Shown piece by piece: positions 37,640 to 50,959 of a stretch of DNA of 64,000 nucleotides; the stretch's first letter is position 1, and the number at the start of each line of letters is the position of its first letter. Under the pieces are notes generated by a model, which was given only the letters and a program-made list of their open reading frames with translations, searched no databases and was not told where the DNA came from. The stretch lies in assembly GCA_028564705.1 (NCBI GenBank), contig JAPXFQ010000364.1:186001-250000 (forward strand), read 5' to 3'. Made by a program: the position numbers and the translations under genes. This stretch comes from Apricaphanius iberus (lineage: Eukaryota > Chordata > Actinopteri > Cyprinodontiformes > Aphaniidae).

Positions 37640-38340
37640 CGGTGACCGCTGCGTAGCACTCCGCTGTACGCCTCCTCCTCCTTTCCTTCCTTCTCCCGAC
37701 CCTCCGGGGCCAGGTGTGGGGCACCATCTCCGTTGTGCCCAGTATGTGTGGACGCTAGACTCTGGTCTCCGAGCTGACCACTTATGTGTTCGGCCTGACC
37801 TTCGGTGGAGCTAGACCTGCTCCAGCGGCAGATTGGGGCGCTAAAGACCCAATCGAGTGGTGGAAGATTGATCCACAACCTGGCCCCTTCCTTGTCGGAC
37901 AACCTGGCCTGCCCGGCCAGTTTGAGGAGCTGTTGTCCAGCGTAGGTCCAAGCATCACTCGCCAAGACACCAACTGCTATGCTGAGTGGCTGTCCATCTG
38001 TGAGCCTGATGACGTGCTGTGGCGAAGCAATTTCCAGGTCTGGCGACTGTGGCTCAGTGGTAGAGTAGTTGGCTTGCAATCGGAGGGTCGTAGGTTCGAT
38101 TCCAGCTTCCTCCAGTCACATGTTGATGTGCCATGTTGGGTGTCGGTGTATGAATGCGAGTGTGAATGGGTCAATGTGGCTTCAATGTAAAGCGCTTTGA
38201 GTGGTCAGTAAGACTAGAAAAGCGCTATATAAGTTCAGTCCATTTACCATTTACCATGTTGCAGCCAACTCCTCCAGCTGTCCAGGTGAGCAAGCTGTTC
38301 ATGGCTCACTTCTAGGTGGAGAAGGTGGAGGCCTTGGCAG
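37640..38340 (+). other. GC-rich open block of unknown origin, interrupted by a SINE
   Basis: Base composition rises abruptly here relative to the flanks. The plus-strand frame from about 37765 to 38041 reads protein-like, with ADWGAKDPIEWWKIDPQPGP and later GQFEELLSSVGPSITRQDTN and CYAEWLSICEPDDVLWRSNF. An in-frame TAG lies just upstream. The frame runs into a SINE at about 38043. The minus strand is also open over 278 codons, so coding strand is uncertain. I do not recognise the protein. It may be a fragment of a retroelement or a processed copy of a gene. Confidence 0.35.
38043..38256 (+). repeat. tRNA-derived SINE, internally deleted copy
   Basis: The head carries 'tggctcagtggtagag' (A-box-like, about 38050-38065) and a perfect B box 'ggttcgattcc' (38093-38103). 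The tail is 'aaagcgctttgagtggtcag' followed by 'agcgctatataagttcagtc' and 'catttaccatttacc'. Compared with 4250-4500 it lacks about 40 bp after the tRNA-like head. It is inserted in the GC-rich open block. Confidence 0.88.
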
Positions 38341-38734
38341 CACCGATACTAAGAGTTTCCTCTCTAAATAGTTTAACCTTTTTATAATATATATTTTTTT
38401 ATTCCCGTCTCTGTATAGAAAACAGCTGGTGTCATATAGCTCGGGATGATTTGCCACAATGTTTCCAGTATTTAATCCATGTAATGCTGCTGATGTGACT
38501 CCATGTCAGTCAGCCACAATGTCAACACGTCACCAGGTTCCTGATAAGTTAATGCCGAAGTTCAGATTTTTTAACTTCAGCAGCAGAGCAAAAATATGCT
38601 ACGAATGCACCACATAAAATGACACAATAATAGTCCGTAGGTGAGTTTTCTGACCAGTCAAACGTATCAAAAGGATATCAAGGTCCTTAAGCAATCTGCT
38701 GGGATTCCTTACATAGAAAACTTTTAACTGATTG

Positions 38735-38835
38735 GAATGTTTGTATAATTGTATTGAAATGACTTTTGTTGTAAAGTGCCTTGAGATGACATTTGTTGTG
38801 AATTGGCGCTATATAAATAAAGTAAACTGAATTAA
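38735..38835 (+). repeat. L2-type 3' tail
   Basis: It has the 'gtaaagtgccttgagatgac' motif followed by 'atttgttgtgaattggcgct' and 'atataaataaagtaaactga', the same terminus type as 5500-5772, and is strongly 5'-truncated. Confidence 0.75.
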
Positions 38836-39645
38836 GCAAACTATTAATTATTGTGGGCACTTTCCAGTCCTGTGGGGTTGAAACTGCATGTAACTCTGGG
38901 ACTCTAATTTCCAAAATGTTATTTTATCTAAATAAAGGCATTGAGACCACAAAGCAACAGTCCAGACATTTTTTTTGCTACTGATATTACGGCTGGTTCA
39001 GAGACCATTTGACACAAGGAATGTGACACTTCCTGCTCATGTACTAATTAGATCATTGGTGGTTCTTGAAGTTCTGACTTCAGAAACAGTTTGTGTCATG
39101 TCAATCTCCCCCAAACTCGTATAGTGGCTTTTCTTTAAAATGCTGCAAAACCCTCAGTTATTCATGTTGCTTGTGCACCTTTTTAAACCACATGATTTCC
39201 TTCCACTCAACTTGTTAAGTAATGACCTCTAGCAGCTTACCGTCTTTGTGGAGGAAGGCTCCTGGACAGCTATCAAATGACCAGTGCTCCCCATGAATCT
39301 TTAAACTTAACAGCCACATAGCATAATATGTCTGCATTGCATATCTTATTTTTATTTGTATTATTATATTATCCCATAGCTTTCAGAAAAAAAAAATATC
39401 TCCCTCTCAGTTGTACCTCAGAGTCATCTATATTAACACTAATAAACACTTGCAATATTCCACTATTTGCATGAATCCGTATAATGTATGAGGGTCCCTG
39501 TCTGAACTGAAGTATTGAAATAAATTAACTTTTCAATTATATTGTAGTTTATTGAGACACACTGAATTTTAAGCAGGACTCTGCTGTATCAATATCTCAA
39601 AATTATGGATGAAATTTGTTTCAGGAAATGAAAGTTCAAACAGAG

Positions 39646-40475
39646 TAGGGCTGGGCGGTATACCGAAAATTTACCGATACTGAAATTTATGACTGTTACA
39701 GACGTAATTTTGCCTGTGCCAATAAATTCGGTATGTAAAAAAAAAAAAATGAAAAGATATGTTTTACATTTCCTTGAGTCACGTGACTATTCACAGTCAT
39801 GTGACATCCAGAGCAGGGAAGTGCTGCTAATGAAACTGATGTGTAGCTCTATTTAACAAGAGTTTAGACTAGTCTACCGACTTTAAAAAAAAACATTTGA
39901 TCAACGACAAATAAAGTGACTTTTTATGGTGTTATTGGATACTTAGACTCTAAAGTGGAGTACGTATGTTTGTTACTGCAGCAACGGAGCTGCTGCCGAA
40001 CCAGAGCATTTCTACCCCAACAGCTCCACCCACACAGGTCCGGCTCAGGCGGAGCAGAGATTAACCCCGCCGTGTTGCTGTTTGAAGCCGGCCATTAACA
40101 CCTGAGCTTCGATGTAAAATATTATGTAAGATAAAAGACTGCTCACTAAAAATCACCAATTTCACTCATCCCCTGTCACTTCCTCACCTCATCTGGTCTG
40201 TGTGATCACTTCTGAGTTTAAAGTGGACTCTTAAGAAATACAGAAAGGACTGGGAATCAAATACTGAATTAAAAGTCTGTTTGAAGCCGTATAATATTGT
40301 AAAGAGCTTTAAGCTAATTTGGCCACTACCGGACATTGAATACAGAAAAGGGCACAATTTTTTTAATTCTCTTTAAAGGAAGGGGGGGGGTCATTGTTAT
40401 CATCCACTCACCGTTATCGAGGTTAAATGCTCAATATACTGTGATATTAATTTTAGGTCATATTGCCCAGCTCTA
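39646..40475. mobile_element. hAT-like element, full-length non-autonomous copy
   Basis: Inverted termini are 'tagggctgggcggtata' and 'tattgcccagctcta'. The flanks AAACAGAG and AAACAGTT agree at 6 of 8 positions, compatible with an old hAT target duplication. Partial relatives are at 226-327 (right end) and 26977-27200 (left end). No transposase frame remains. Inside are a 'cacgtgac' stretch and a run of G at about 40382. Confidence 0.7.
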
Positions 40476-41480
40476 AAACAGTTTGACCTGTTCTTGACTT
40501 TTTGGCACTAAAACATTTTGAAGGTTTTATTATTCCAATTTTAAGCTTCCTGCAGAAACATTTGTTTTAATGGCACTGTACAGGGCAACTGGTACTCTGC
40601 ATAGGCATTGCAACCACATAAGGAAACGTACAGGAAACCGAAATCCAAGTGATGGGGGATATATCCTGGAAATTCAAACATAAAGAATATATTGGCATAT
40701 TCACAATAGCTTTTTTTAAGGTGAAAGTTGCTTTAGCCCTACACACAGCACATAAACAGAATTTATCTGGTTCAATTTAGCTAGTTTTAAAACAATGGGT
40801 ATTTTAACCACTTCATCTCGTCCCTCCAGTCAAATAATTGGAGCACAAAAAAATTACTACATCTTTTTGTCACCATCTGAGTTGCTCTAAACACAAAACC
40901 CACCATCCCTTTAAGTATAAATGCGAATAAACCTCCTTTGGAACATCTTTAGGAAAATAATGCAGACATAATAGGGTATCAAGTGCTGCTCTATAATGTG
41001 CATAAATTAGTCCACAGGTGTCCTGGCTCTCTTCCTACCTTTTAAAAAGATAGAATTTAAAAAAGCCCTGGATTATGTTAATCATATGAAAGCACTCAGA
41101 GTGTGCCTGTGCGTGTATTACTGTTTTTATAAAGACAGAGAAAGAAATGCAAATATGAGACAAGTTTAGATTACCATAAAATTAATGAAGTAACAAACAT
41201 GGTTGTTATATCTGAGCAGGCGGTTATGTTCTGTTTGACTATTTTGTTCACGCTATACTTAATGTTGCACTATGTCGATAAAGAAATGAGCAGAGGTTCT
41301 GAATCATCAAAAATATTATAGTGTAACATAATGCCCGAGTTTTATCTGCACTTCTTTTTATGCTATAAAGGGAAGAAAATATATGCTCTACTTGTGCATA
41401 TTATTATAGCAGTAGCCATTTAGAATTTGTGTGTGTGTGTGCGCGCGTGTGTTTGGCTGTGTGTGCAGGAGTGTACTCAC

Positions 41481-41582
41481 CACAACCCCAAACTGCTCAG
41501 GCTCTGACAAATTAGAGTACTCGTTTTTGTACTTGGCCAGAGTGTTCAGCTGTTCCTGCTCTGGGAGGTGCTTTACAAGGTT
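41481..41582 (-). CDS. diaph3: diaph3 exon: FH2 knob/post region (NLVKHLPEQEQ)
   Basis: This 102-nt exon (34 codons, phase 0 both ends) lies between the acceptor 'ttgtttgcag' and the donor 'gttgtg|gtgagt'. It encodes NLVKHLPEQEQLNTLAKYKN and EYSNLSEPEQFGVV. The 'KHLPEQEQL..L...K.EYSNL.EPEQF' pattern is close to DIAPH3, whereas DIAPH1 and DIAPH2 differ in this segment. It joins ...EPMIQ from 45830-45924 and MSSMKRL... in the next exon without gap. Confidence 0.95.
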
Positions 41583-42515
41583 CTGCAAACAATGTGAAAG
41601 ACAGAAGTTGAAAGCTGCAACAAACACAATACCAGACATTAAATTCAGTAAAAAAAATTGGTGCCTTATTAAATAGTAATTATTGCCTTGACATTTGAAC
41701 TTTGCTTCAAAATTAAAACACTTCATTAAGTAGAGGTTTGTCATCTCTGAGGTTTAACAATAAATTAGATGTCTCCAATGAAGCTAAAGCACAAAGGGTA
41801 TTTTTATTTTGCTTCTCAATCAAAAGATAAGAACGTTTTACTAAAGGCTTTAGATAAACGTCATTCCTACAGTGCAAAAAAAACATACCAGCATTGTTCA
41901 TTCCTGTTTTAAAGGCTAAACAAAAGCCCTTTATGCATGCTTATTGTGAAAATACCACAGTTCGCCTTTGATAACTACTGTTACCATGCAGCAACATTTA
42001 CATTTGTTCTGGTGCCTGGAGTCAAAGCAAATAAAGGCTTGTCTATTATTAAAACTCTTTTATTGATGCAGCATATTTAAAATGGTCTTAATGACTATTA
42101 ATTGGTCAAATGAATTATTCAGGGTGTACATCTGCAGCCCAGGTTTGTTTTTATTTGTTTCAATGCCGACTACACACTATGACAGCAACATAATCTAAAA
42201 CATTCAGAGGCATTCATTAACCTCAGTGTTTGGTGCAAAAATTATCAACCAAAAACCCAATTAAAAAGTTAATTCAGCAAACTGTCTTTTAATCTGGTTC
42301 GCAGAGTTGTTAGTCATTTTTTTTCACTCTCATGCATCACGTGTGCTGAGGCAGTTTTGTAATAATCTTAAATTAACAATATTTTCTGGCCTAAAGTAAA
42401 TAAAACCTAGGATAGCAATAATAATGCTCAACATTTATTAAAATAACTATTCCAGAGTATTTCACCTAGCAACTTCATCTAAAAAGCAATGTAAAGATAA
42501 AATATGCAATCAATA

Positions 42516-42931
42516 CAGTGGACCCTCACCAATTCATAGTTCAGTGGTTGCGGATTCACCTAATGGCAGTCTTTTTTGTGCAAGTTATTTGCGGAATCCC
42601 TGCCTATTCAAAGATTTTCTTTTAGCGCACATCTAGAACATTCAAAAGAAAATGCTGCTTATGAAGCTGAAATATGTAGGTGAAACGCTACTTGACCTGG
42701 CTGGCGTTTGCAAAGCTGCCAATCCAGAGGCGCCATTTACTTCCCCCTACACTGATTGGCTGTACCTTAAGAGCAGGAATTAGGAAGAGTTCCAATATTA
42801 GCTTCTGTGATAGGAGTTATAAATGGAGCATTAACTATTAAAATGACCCCTTATAATTATATTAAGAGAAGGTTTCGAGTATCTGCAGATTTTAACTATT
42901 TGCAGGTGGCTTGAATACCAAGGGTTCACTT
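42516..42931. mobile_element. Pogo/mariner-like MITE
   Basis: The ends 'cagtggaccctcacc' and 'aagggttcactt' are inverted relatives, flanked by TA on both sides as in Tc1/mariner/pogo insertions. The interior includes 'ttgcggattcacctaatgg' and 'gagtatctgcagatttt'. No coding capacity remains. Confidence 0.65.
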
Positions 42932-43012
42932 TATAGCGATAATTCATATGTATGATTGTAAAATGTGATAAAAGAACAGGAATACAGATTATAGTATCCA
43001 AAATAATATACT

Positions 43013-43640
43013 AAGGATGTACTGATCCCGATCTCAAGATCGGATCATGTCGATATTTTCACATCTTTCAGTGATCGGAGATCGGCTATATTAGCTGACA
43101 AGTCACACTGATTGTTATGAAACCACGTCCTAGTTAACTAAATAATAAAGGCGTAGAAACTCACCTTCTGACATTTACACGCGACAGTAAACCACAGTAA
43201 GCAGAGGAAAAATTCCAGCTCCAGCAATGGTAAGAGGAAAAAAGGCAGACACCAAGCAGCAGCTGTGCTGCATTCGAATAGTATAGGCAATCTATGCCGT
43301 GTGCGGGACCATAGGATATCTCAGCTTGTACTGAAAATACCAATAATAATACTGCAACTTACAAACATAGAACAATGTGGGCTTTCTGACATGTATTTGC
43401 TCAAAAATATAGTGAATACGATCCCATGAAAGTGGAAGCATTGTGCACACCAGCTAGTTAAGATGAAGTTTACCTCTACTTCTCTGAGATTTCTATTTCA
43501 TGGGTAACTGTAATGCTTTTTAAGGAAATTAGTCTCATTAAAAAGTTAAGAAGAGTTACTTGCTAAAAATATATTACAGTTTTATAAATTTCAATACTAA
43601 AGGCAAAATATCGGATCAGGACTTGAAATCTGATCAAGGT
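43013..43640 (+). mobile_element. Truncated hAT-like element
   Basis: The left terminus 'taaggatgtactgatcccg' and the internal 'gatctcaagatcgg', 'gatcggagatcggct' and 'aaatatcggatcaggac' blocks are of the same type as the 35194 element. The right terminus is missing. At about 43640 it gives way to a different A-rich repeat starting 'cgttaacgaaaacgaacgag'. Confidence 0.45.
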
Positions 43641-44234
43641 TATAATCGTTAACGAAAACGAACGAGATAACAAAAACTAGAAGTTAAAAAAAAACATGTT
43701 CATTAACTGAAATAAAAATAAAAACGAGAATATGCAACAAACAAACTAAAACTTTAATAAGTGTTCACAAAACTAACTAAAACAAATGGAATTTATTGAG
43801 AAAATGTGCTTAGTTTTGGTTTCATAGTGGCAGAGACACTTTGTTTAACCCAAAAGACAGATCTTTTAAAGGTTTTTGTTTAGACAGGCTTTCAATCAGT
43901 TAGGGTTTCATTTTATTACCAATTTCCATTTTGAGATGTCTTTTTTTTTCTTCCTTATTCTGTTTTACTTTAATACTAAATATATTTTTGGCTTGGCCCA
44001 AAACTGAGCTAAATTATAGAAGAACAACTTCAACATCCCACAGCTTTTAAACAGCCTCTGGGTGAAAAGTCACACAGGGCAAAAGCCATAACTAAAGCAT
44101 CGGGATATTTTACAGCTAAATATAAGCAACCCTAGGCCACTGTGGAGGACGCAAGACTTTTACATGTAATTCAAATATTAAGGCATCTAAATACATATTT
44201 TTTTCTTCTCCTAACACTTCAGAAGCAATGTAGC

Positions 44235-44902
44235 TTTAAGGTTGTATATGGAACATTTTCATTACAAACTACATAAACAAATATAAAAGATACATCCACA
44301 GGGCTTTTAGAGAGATGCAGAGTGAAAGTAAAATATTTTCTTAAATTATATTTGAATTAAAATATAATAAATTGTACATTTAAAACAGGCATGACAATGA
44401 CTTTATCTTTACATCTACCAGCCAGTTGCTTGTTGACAGATTCCGTCTCTATAATCCAACTATCTGGTCGGCACAGCTCGGTTTATACTGGGAGGACTGG
44501 TGGAGTCAGCAAGTCAAGGAGCTGCTTCAGAGCCCCGGATATTTTGTTACATGTCTCAGGAGAGGAGTGGCCGCAGAAGAAAAGAAACTAGAGTAGTTTT
44601 AGGTTAAGTCTACACTAGAGAAACCCACATAAAACATTTCCACGGCATCAAAGGGCGACTTTCCTCCTGGAGCGGTAAGCCAGCTCACTTGCTAACTTTG
44701 CTAATGTTAGCAATCAGTTAAACTCTTCTAAGATACATTCCTCACTAGACACAGTTCAGGTTGGTCACTGGGCATATGGGCAGCAAACGCGGCAACCCAA
44801 CAGCTGAAATTATGCTTTTACATTTGTAACTACAACATCCATCCATCTATCTAAATAAGATAGATGTTGCTATCATGCTTATATTCCATATCCAACCTTT
44901 AA
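44235..44902 (+). mobile_element. Non-autonomous TIR DNA transposon, copy B
   Basis: This is the inverse-orientation partner of 9640-10189, with ends 'tttaaggttgtatatggaac' and 'catatccaacctttaa'. Shared internal blocks include 'atgtctcaggagaggagtgg', 'gctgcttcagagcc', 'gctaatgttagc' and 'acattcctcact'. This copy is about 120 bp longer. No ORF of note. Confidence 0.7.
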
Positions 44903-45769
44903 TGCAAAGCTAAAGAGAAGTTGTCAGACTGTTTGCAGAATACAAATTAGGGCCACAATAAATTCTCTATAAAACTTCACCTCAAACAAAAATTAAAAAT
45001 CGTATTTTTGCTGCGAAAACATATTGATTTTCTCAGCAAGAAATTAAGCAATTGAAAGAATTCTCAGCTCAACAATCACTGTAAAAAAAAAAGAAAAAAA
45101 GAAAAACATTTCACCGAGCCGAAACTCAGAGGCACAAAGGCCTATCGAATGCCAAACTAGCCGCAAGTTTCTGTTTTAGCAAGAATTCCTGACATGTCTC
45201 TAAAAAATTCATTTTTTAGGTCCATAAATGTTGAACTATCGTCTGCTGATGCATGGCATTCTAGAGCGTTGGTGAAATAGAAAAGCCCAAAAGGTGGGCC
45301 AAATGCAAAACTGGGACCGCAAACTAAGAATATCGGATGTTGTGACTCATTCCACCCAGTTAGTATTCCAATAGAAAGAAAGTAAGATAAATATGGTGAA
45401 TTGATAAAGCAGAACATAATAAGGAATGACGGATTAAACCTCCAAAAACATACATCTTTGTTTTCTCCGTTTACAAACTGTCTGATGGAACAATCACACT
45501 TGAGGACGTGCTTCATATTTAGAGATATCCAATGTTTCAGCCGCAAGCTATTCTCTGTTTTAAGCTTGACAACTAATGACGACAATAGACAGGAGTTGGG
45601 GCATGAACCTATGTAACTGTGTAGGAGAAGAACAGCAGAAGAAATCTTATTCCAGCCTCAGGTGTTAAGTTGCATGTTCTTAGATAAGTTACTTTCCAAT
45701 ATTCTTCCCATCTCATAGTTTAGTATGATCAGATTTACTGTAGGTGGGTCAAAAAAATGATTGCACTCA

Positions 45770-45991
<222 letters not shown>

Positions 45992-46078
45992 TTATTAGTC
46001 AAGTTTCACACATTTATCAAAAGAACTAGAAAGAACAATAACTGAAAAAGAATGAAGTCATAGAAAACAAAAGAGCTC

Positions 46079-46114
46079 AAGAACACATTAAAGAACACAT
46101 TAAAGAACACATTA
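46079..46114 (+). repeat. Three tandem 12-bp units
   Basis: 'aagaacacatta' occurs three times in perfect tandem array. Confidence 0.9.
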
Positions 46115-47479
46115 AGTAAATGATGCAGCAACAAAAGAGACATCCAAATAAAGCTGCATCAATGCATGTGTCCATAAGACAAAACTAAACTAAATCTAAA
46201 AATATTTAAATAGCATAGATAGATGCAAAACTGAATGGTTGATAAGGGATGGGATTGGCAATGGCTTGTCAGACACTATTACAGCAGGAAGGGGAAAAAA
46301 GTAATGATATACCTCAAGTAGATGAAAGTTTGAACAAAAATATATAAAACAAAAATGGGACCTTACATTCAATGGCAGTGTAAAGAAATTCATGCATATT
46401 AACTTCAAAGGACATAAATCTGAACCAGTCCTGACACAATACAAAATCTGAATGTCACTTTTTAACCACAAAAAGGCATATGGCTCAGTTTTCTAGATAA
46501 ATATGTTTACCATCTTATTTCTTTTTTTAAATTACCTGCATTTTTACAGTTAGAACTAACAATCCTTAAGATTATATATTTATATTCCCTGATACAATGC
46601 TGAATTAGGTTTCTCAAATTGAAGAAAAGAATAACATATTACAAGTCATTAGCAGTAATTTACCTAAAAATTAACACAACTCAATCAATCAAAAAGAAGG
46701 AAAAAAAAACTCACATACTAATTACCAACCTTAGTCAAGGCTTTTAAACACTTTCCCTCCTATGGTGCAATACATACTGTAAACCTGTCCCCCCTTCTCT
46801 TTTCTGCTCTATAATTTCAACTGCATGATTTATCACTGTTACTGGGCTGATTAGTCCCATTTTCTTTTAATACATGAAGCAAAGGTCACAGCTTCCCTCC
46901 AAATAAGCCAATGAGGTGCAAAGATCCGAGAGTGCTTAAGAGATCAGCAGGATTCTCATTAATGCCAGGTGCTTTTAAAACGATCATTTTAGGGCCAAGC
47001 ATACATGTGCGAACGCATCTGCGTGTGCGTAAGCAAAAGAAAGAATGGAGAAAGTGTGAGGCAGAGGGAAAGAGAACGCGAGGGAGGGAGAGAGAGTGGA
47101 AACAGGACAAGACAAATCTATGGTATCATGCGCCACAGCACTTTTTTCTTCCTCCCTTAATGGATCCTCAACATTGTTAATTAGCTTTGTGGGAAGAGAT
47201 GAGTCAGAAGTATCAACGGCCAGGTTCACATTGAGTGTGGTTTTGTAATAACTGCTATGGCAACAAGCAAAGGCATAAGAGAGGCAACAGTTTGGGCACC
47301 CTTGCTTAGAGAATCTGTTCCTGTAGATAATTTAGTGAGTTTATATGTAAATGATCTTCACAAGGACATCAGATTTACAATGCAATTGTCTTTTTTGGAC
47401 TTTTCTAAATTGATTAGTGCTGTTTTATTTATGTCGTATTTTCAGAACCAGAAGGGGTGGGTACATCTTAGGAACCACA

Positions 47480-48150
47480 GTTGATGAGTTTCTTAACTTG
47501 CAATCTCTGGACAAAGACCTAATTAACCTTATTTATAATAAACTCTGAACAGCAGTAAACTGTTTCAGAGAAAATAATATAATTTGAGGAGAGAGATTAA
47601 ACCCTGCTATTCCTTTGATGCTTTGAAGTTAGGAAGTCATTCATTGCTTTGATAAAGCACTACTTTGCTGTTCCAAAAATCTTGTAAAAAAAGATAGCCA
47701 GGATCCACCTGGATTTAGATCCTCTGTGTGACTGTGATGAGGATACCCTAATCCGTATGTTTAGAAGATGACGTGTTTTTGGAAATAGGTTTGCCATTCG
47801 CTGAATGAGGTTAACTAACCCCTAACCCCTTTACTTGTTTTCTTGGGTACATTGAGTAGGCTGGATGAGCAGATTCCTTGACTGGAACATCCAGTGCCGT
47901 TATTTGATTCTGTCATGGACAGGTATGTTATATTACTGAGATGGAAAACTGTTGACCACCCACCCACATCCAAAGGCTTTCAGACATAATGTTTTGTTCC
48001 AGATTCAAGATTCATCATTTCATTCAGAATCAGAGACAAACAGAGAGGATCAAAGGTTGTTTTCATTGAATCAACAGTGGCAATGGTATTACATTTTTTG
48101 GAAGCTACTATGTACCCATAATCGCTTAATAAGTATTTGAGAGACTTCAG
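47480..48150 (+). pseudogene. Decayed L1/Tx1-type LINE ORF2 C-terminus
   Basis: Fragments in shifting plus-strand frames recall the C-terminal part of Tx1/L1-like ORF2: 'LQSLDKDLINLIYNKL', then 'CDCDEDTLIRMFRR', a damaged version of the C-x2-C...TL.HMFW.C motif, and later 'WKTVDHPPTSKGF'. Several frameshifts and stops separate them. The assignment rests on motif order and is moderately uncertain. Confidence 0.5.
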
Positions 48151-48632
48151 GTGGAGAAAATGAAACCCATTTATGTTTACTAAACATTTTTAGGCAGATT
48201 TACATGGGACTTTTCATTTGCATATAAATATGTTGATGTGCGATCAGACATCAAAAGAGCAATACACAGAAGGTATCTAAAGAATGTCACAGCAATCTCT
48301 CCTAAATTAAGAATAACTGCATCAAATCAAGAACCAAAGCACCTTTATATGCTTTTGGACAGCATTTTGCAAGTGACACTTGCTTAAGCTTGCATCAGTA
48401 AAGTGTTGTGTGCACCTCAGCTTATATTTTGCTTTATTTGTATATTCTTAAACCACTATGAAAGATTGGGTAACCCATTATCTGCTAATGACAAAGAAAA
48501 ATGCAAAAATACAAGAAGAATCACAAGAAGGATAAGAGCAAAAATAATTGCCTACCACACTTGAAAAATCTTGAAGGCTCCTATAAATGTAAATCAAGGT
48601 AGAAGTGGCCTGAAAGGAAAAATGGTACTTAC

Positions 48633-48728
48633 AAAGATTTTGTGCAATCTTTGGATCGAGCACCTTGAGCTCTTTAATCCTCTTCTTTATGGATTTCTTA
48701 TCCTCCAGATCCTCTTCCTCCTTTTTAG
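48633..48728 (-). CDS. diaph3: diaph3 exon: first recognised FH2 exon (KEEEDLEDKK...AQNL)
   Basis: This 96-nt exon lies between the acceptor 'cttcaacag' and the donor 'ctt t|gtaagt'. It starts with two bases of a split codon and ends with one base of another. It encodes KKEEEDLEDKKSIKKRIKEL and KVLDPKIAQNL, the FH2 N-terminal linker in which 'KELK.LD.K.AQNLSIFL' is near-invariant among mDia proteins. Upstream coding (lasso start, FH1 proline-rich region) is not visible in the window. Confidence 0.93.
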
Positions 48729-49407
48729 CTGTTGAAGAAAAAAAACTGTTACAAAAAAGTCCAAATATGAACTTACCAGTTGAGGGAAAAAAAATCTACT
48801 GGAGAGTATCCTGGTTATCATTTTCTAGGGAGAGACACAAAGACCAAGATGTAAAAAAAGAAAAAAATGTCCCAAGGTGTTTAAAGTGTGAGCTCAGCTG
48901 TAATATGGTATAGATGAGGAACTTTGAAAATATTACCTCTTGAAAGAAATTGTTAAAAATAATCATATGCTGAGGCCACATCATAAAAGATAAATTACCT
49001 GTTAAGAATTACAAGTAAAAGGGATTAGGGAGATGTGACACTGACATGGCAAAGCATTCAAAAACTGTAGTAATACAATACCAAAGCTTCAAATTTAAAA
49101 GTTTGATCACGTTGTTAAAGCCATTTAAATTACTAGGAGCAAAGAGGGTGGGATGCCACTAGTTTTACCAGAAAACGAGGCACGCAACATGACTGCGAAT
49201 AAAAATCGAAATAAGCAAACAACTTCATGCCATTTAATTTACCCCGTCTTTATGACAGGATGGTATTGGTATGAATTTGACTTATAGCTGTAAGTGAAGT
49301 GGATCCAATAGTCTTGTAAAGTGCCCTGTGATGCTATATGTTGTGAATTTGAATTATATCTCAAAAGTAGGGGTGTGCGCGTGTGTGTCTGTGTGTGCGT
49401 GTGTGTT

Positions 49408-49427
49408 GGGGGGGGGGGGGGGGGGGG
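49408..49427. repeat. G20 homopolymer after a (GT)-rich tract
   Basis: A run of 20 G follows a GT/GC alternating stretch. It is followed by two imperfect direct copies of 'tacagtttaaytgatactta' (about 49429 and 49468). Confidence 0.9.
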
Positions 49428-50959
49428 CTACAGTTTAACTGATACTTACAATTAAACTTGGGGGGTACAGTTTAATTGATACTTACATTCTGTTTAATTA
49501 TTTAAGATGAGTAATTTACTTTCATACAGACTCAGAGCCATTTACCTTTTGTTGCTATAAATTTGCATAAAGTTTTGGTTGGTCAATCTTTATTTCTCCA
49601 CTGCAGGAGCATGAGAACCTTAAAGTGACAGCTGAGAGTCACCTTAGTTCTGTTTTATTAACACTTTTTAAAGTTGTGCTGTCATAATATTGCATTGCAC
49701 AATACACACAAGCATTCTGCATGTGTTCAGGTATAAAAAAGTTGAATTTGTTCGGTCCACATGTGCACCAAAACAGCAAGGCTGTAACATACGTTTTGGT
49801 GCAAATAAAACGATTTTTACAGCTCTACTAATAATCTAACTGATTATAAAAATAAAACATCTGGCCAGATCTTAGACCATCATATACAGCATTTTCTCAT
49901 TGCAAGTCTGACTCTAACCTTTGATGCCAGCCCACATTCACCACAACATCTTTGATCTTCCTATAAGTGGGAGATTAATTTAATTTCAGAGTTGACCTAA
50001 TGTTTCCTAAAGGGGAAAGCCAGAGTGATAGATAAAAGCTTCTACAGCGCTACCTAAAGGTTCAATCTGGAGCCTACAGAGAAGGTAGAGGCTCATCTTT
50101 CCTGACTAAATGTGGACAATGTTATCTCGGAATATGTCTGTGGCATCAAATGAAAGACAGGCCTATTGATGGACATTGAGGTAGTGATTTGAATAATTTT
50201 GGACATATGTTACAGGACATCGATCAACACAAATTACCCTTGATTGCATCATTGTATAGTAGGCCCTTGGAATGATGTGTCTATTACTTTGCTAGCTGCT
50301 GTTCTTTCCAAACCACATTCCTCCTCTGGATTCTTTGATAACACTTTGGACAGAGTCCAACTAACTTTCTTCAATTTCTTTAAGGGTTGTTTAGGATATG
50401 AGAAGCTCCACACTGCATTTTTGGAGTTAAACGGGTGCATATATTTTTTAAGATGTGAGGGCTTTTACACATTTTCTAAAGTAGTTCATGTAATACTTAT
50501 TTTTTCAACCACGTAGTGTAAAGTCAGATATAAGCACACACACGAAAAAAAACAAAAAACAAACCCTCTTAGTTCACGTTCACAAAGCAGGATTCCTGGT
50601 TGCTTTTAATTATCTAAGACACCAGATTAACAGAACAAAACGTACAACCCTTGGAGTACGCCGGGTAATTGTCTAGTGCTGTAATCATTGTGAGTGTGTG
50701 CTGAGAAGAGAGGAGAGGACAGCGGGGAATAAAAGAGGGGAACAGTGTCTAAGAACACAGGGGTTAATCCGCAGGAAAAGGTATGCCTGCTGTTCCACGC
50801 GGTCTTGTTCTTCTTTCAGGGATCCTGTATCCAATTAAAAAGTGAAGAGGTATACTTGGAGCTCCCACATGATCGAGACAAGTAGCAAGAGCACAAACAC
50901 GCACACCATGCACAAAAACAACAAACACAGCCACACACTGAGCTATTCGTTGGACTTAC

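Noticed and set aside
38043..38115. tRNA gene
   Set aside because: A and B boxes are present, but the sequence continues into a SINE body and lacks a paired acceptor stem and 3' end of a tRNA.
45157..45585. Minus-strand 142-codon frame
   Set aside because: No domain, no codon or motif support, and no splice signals fitting diaph3.
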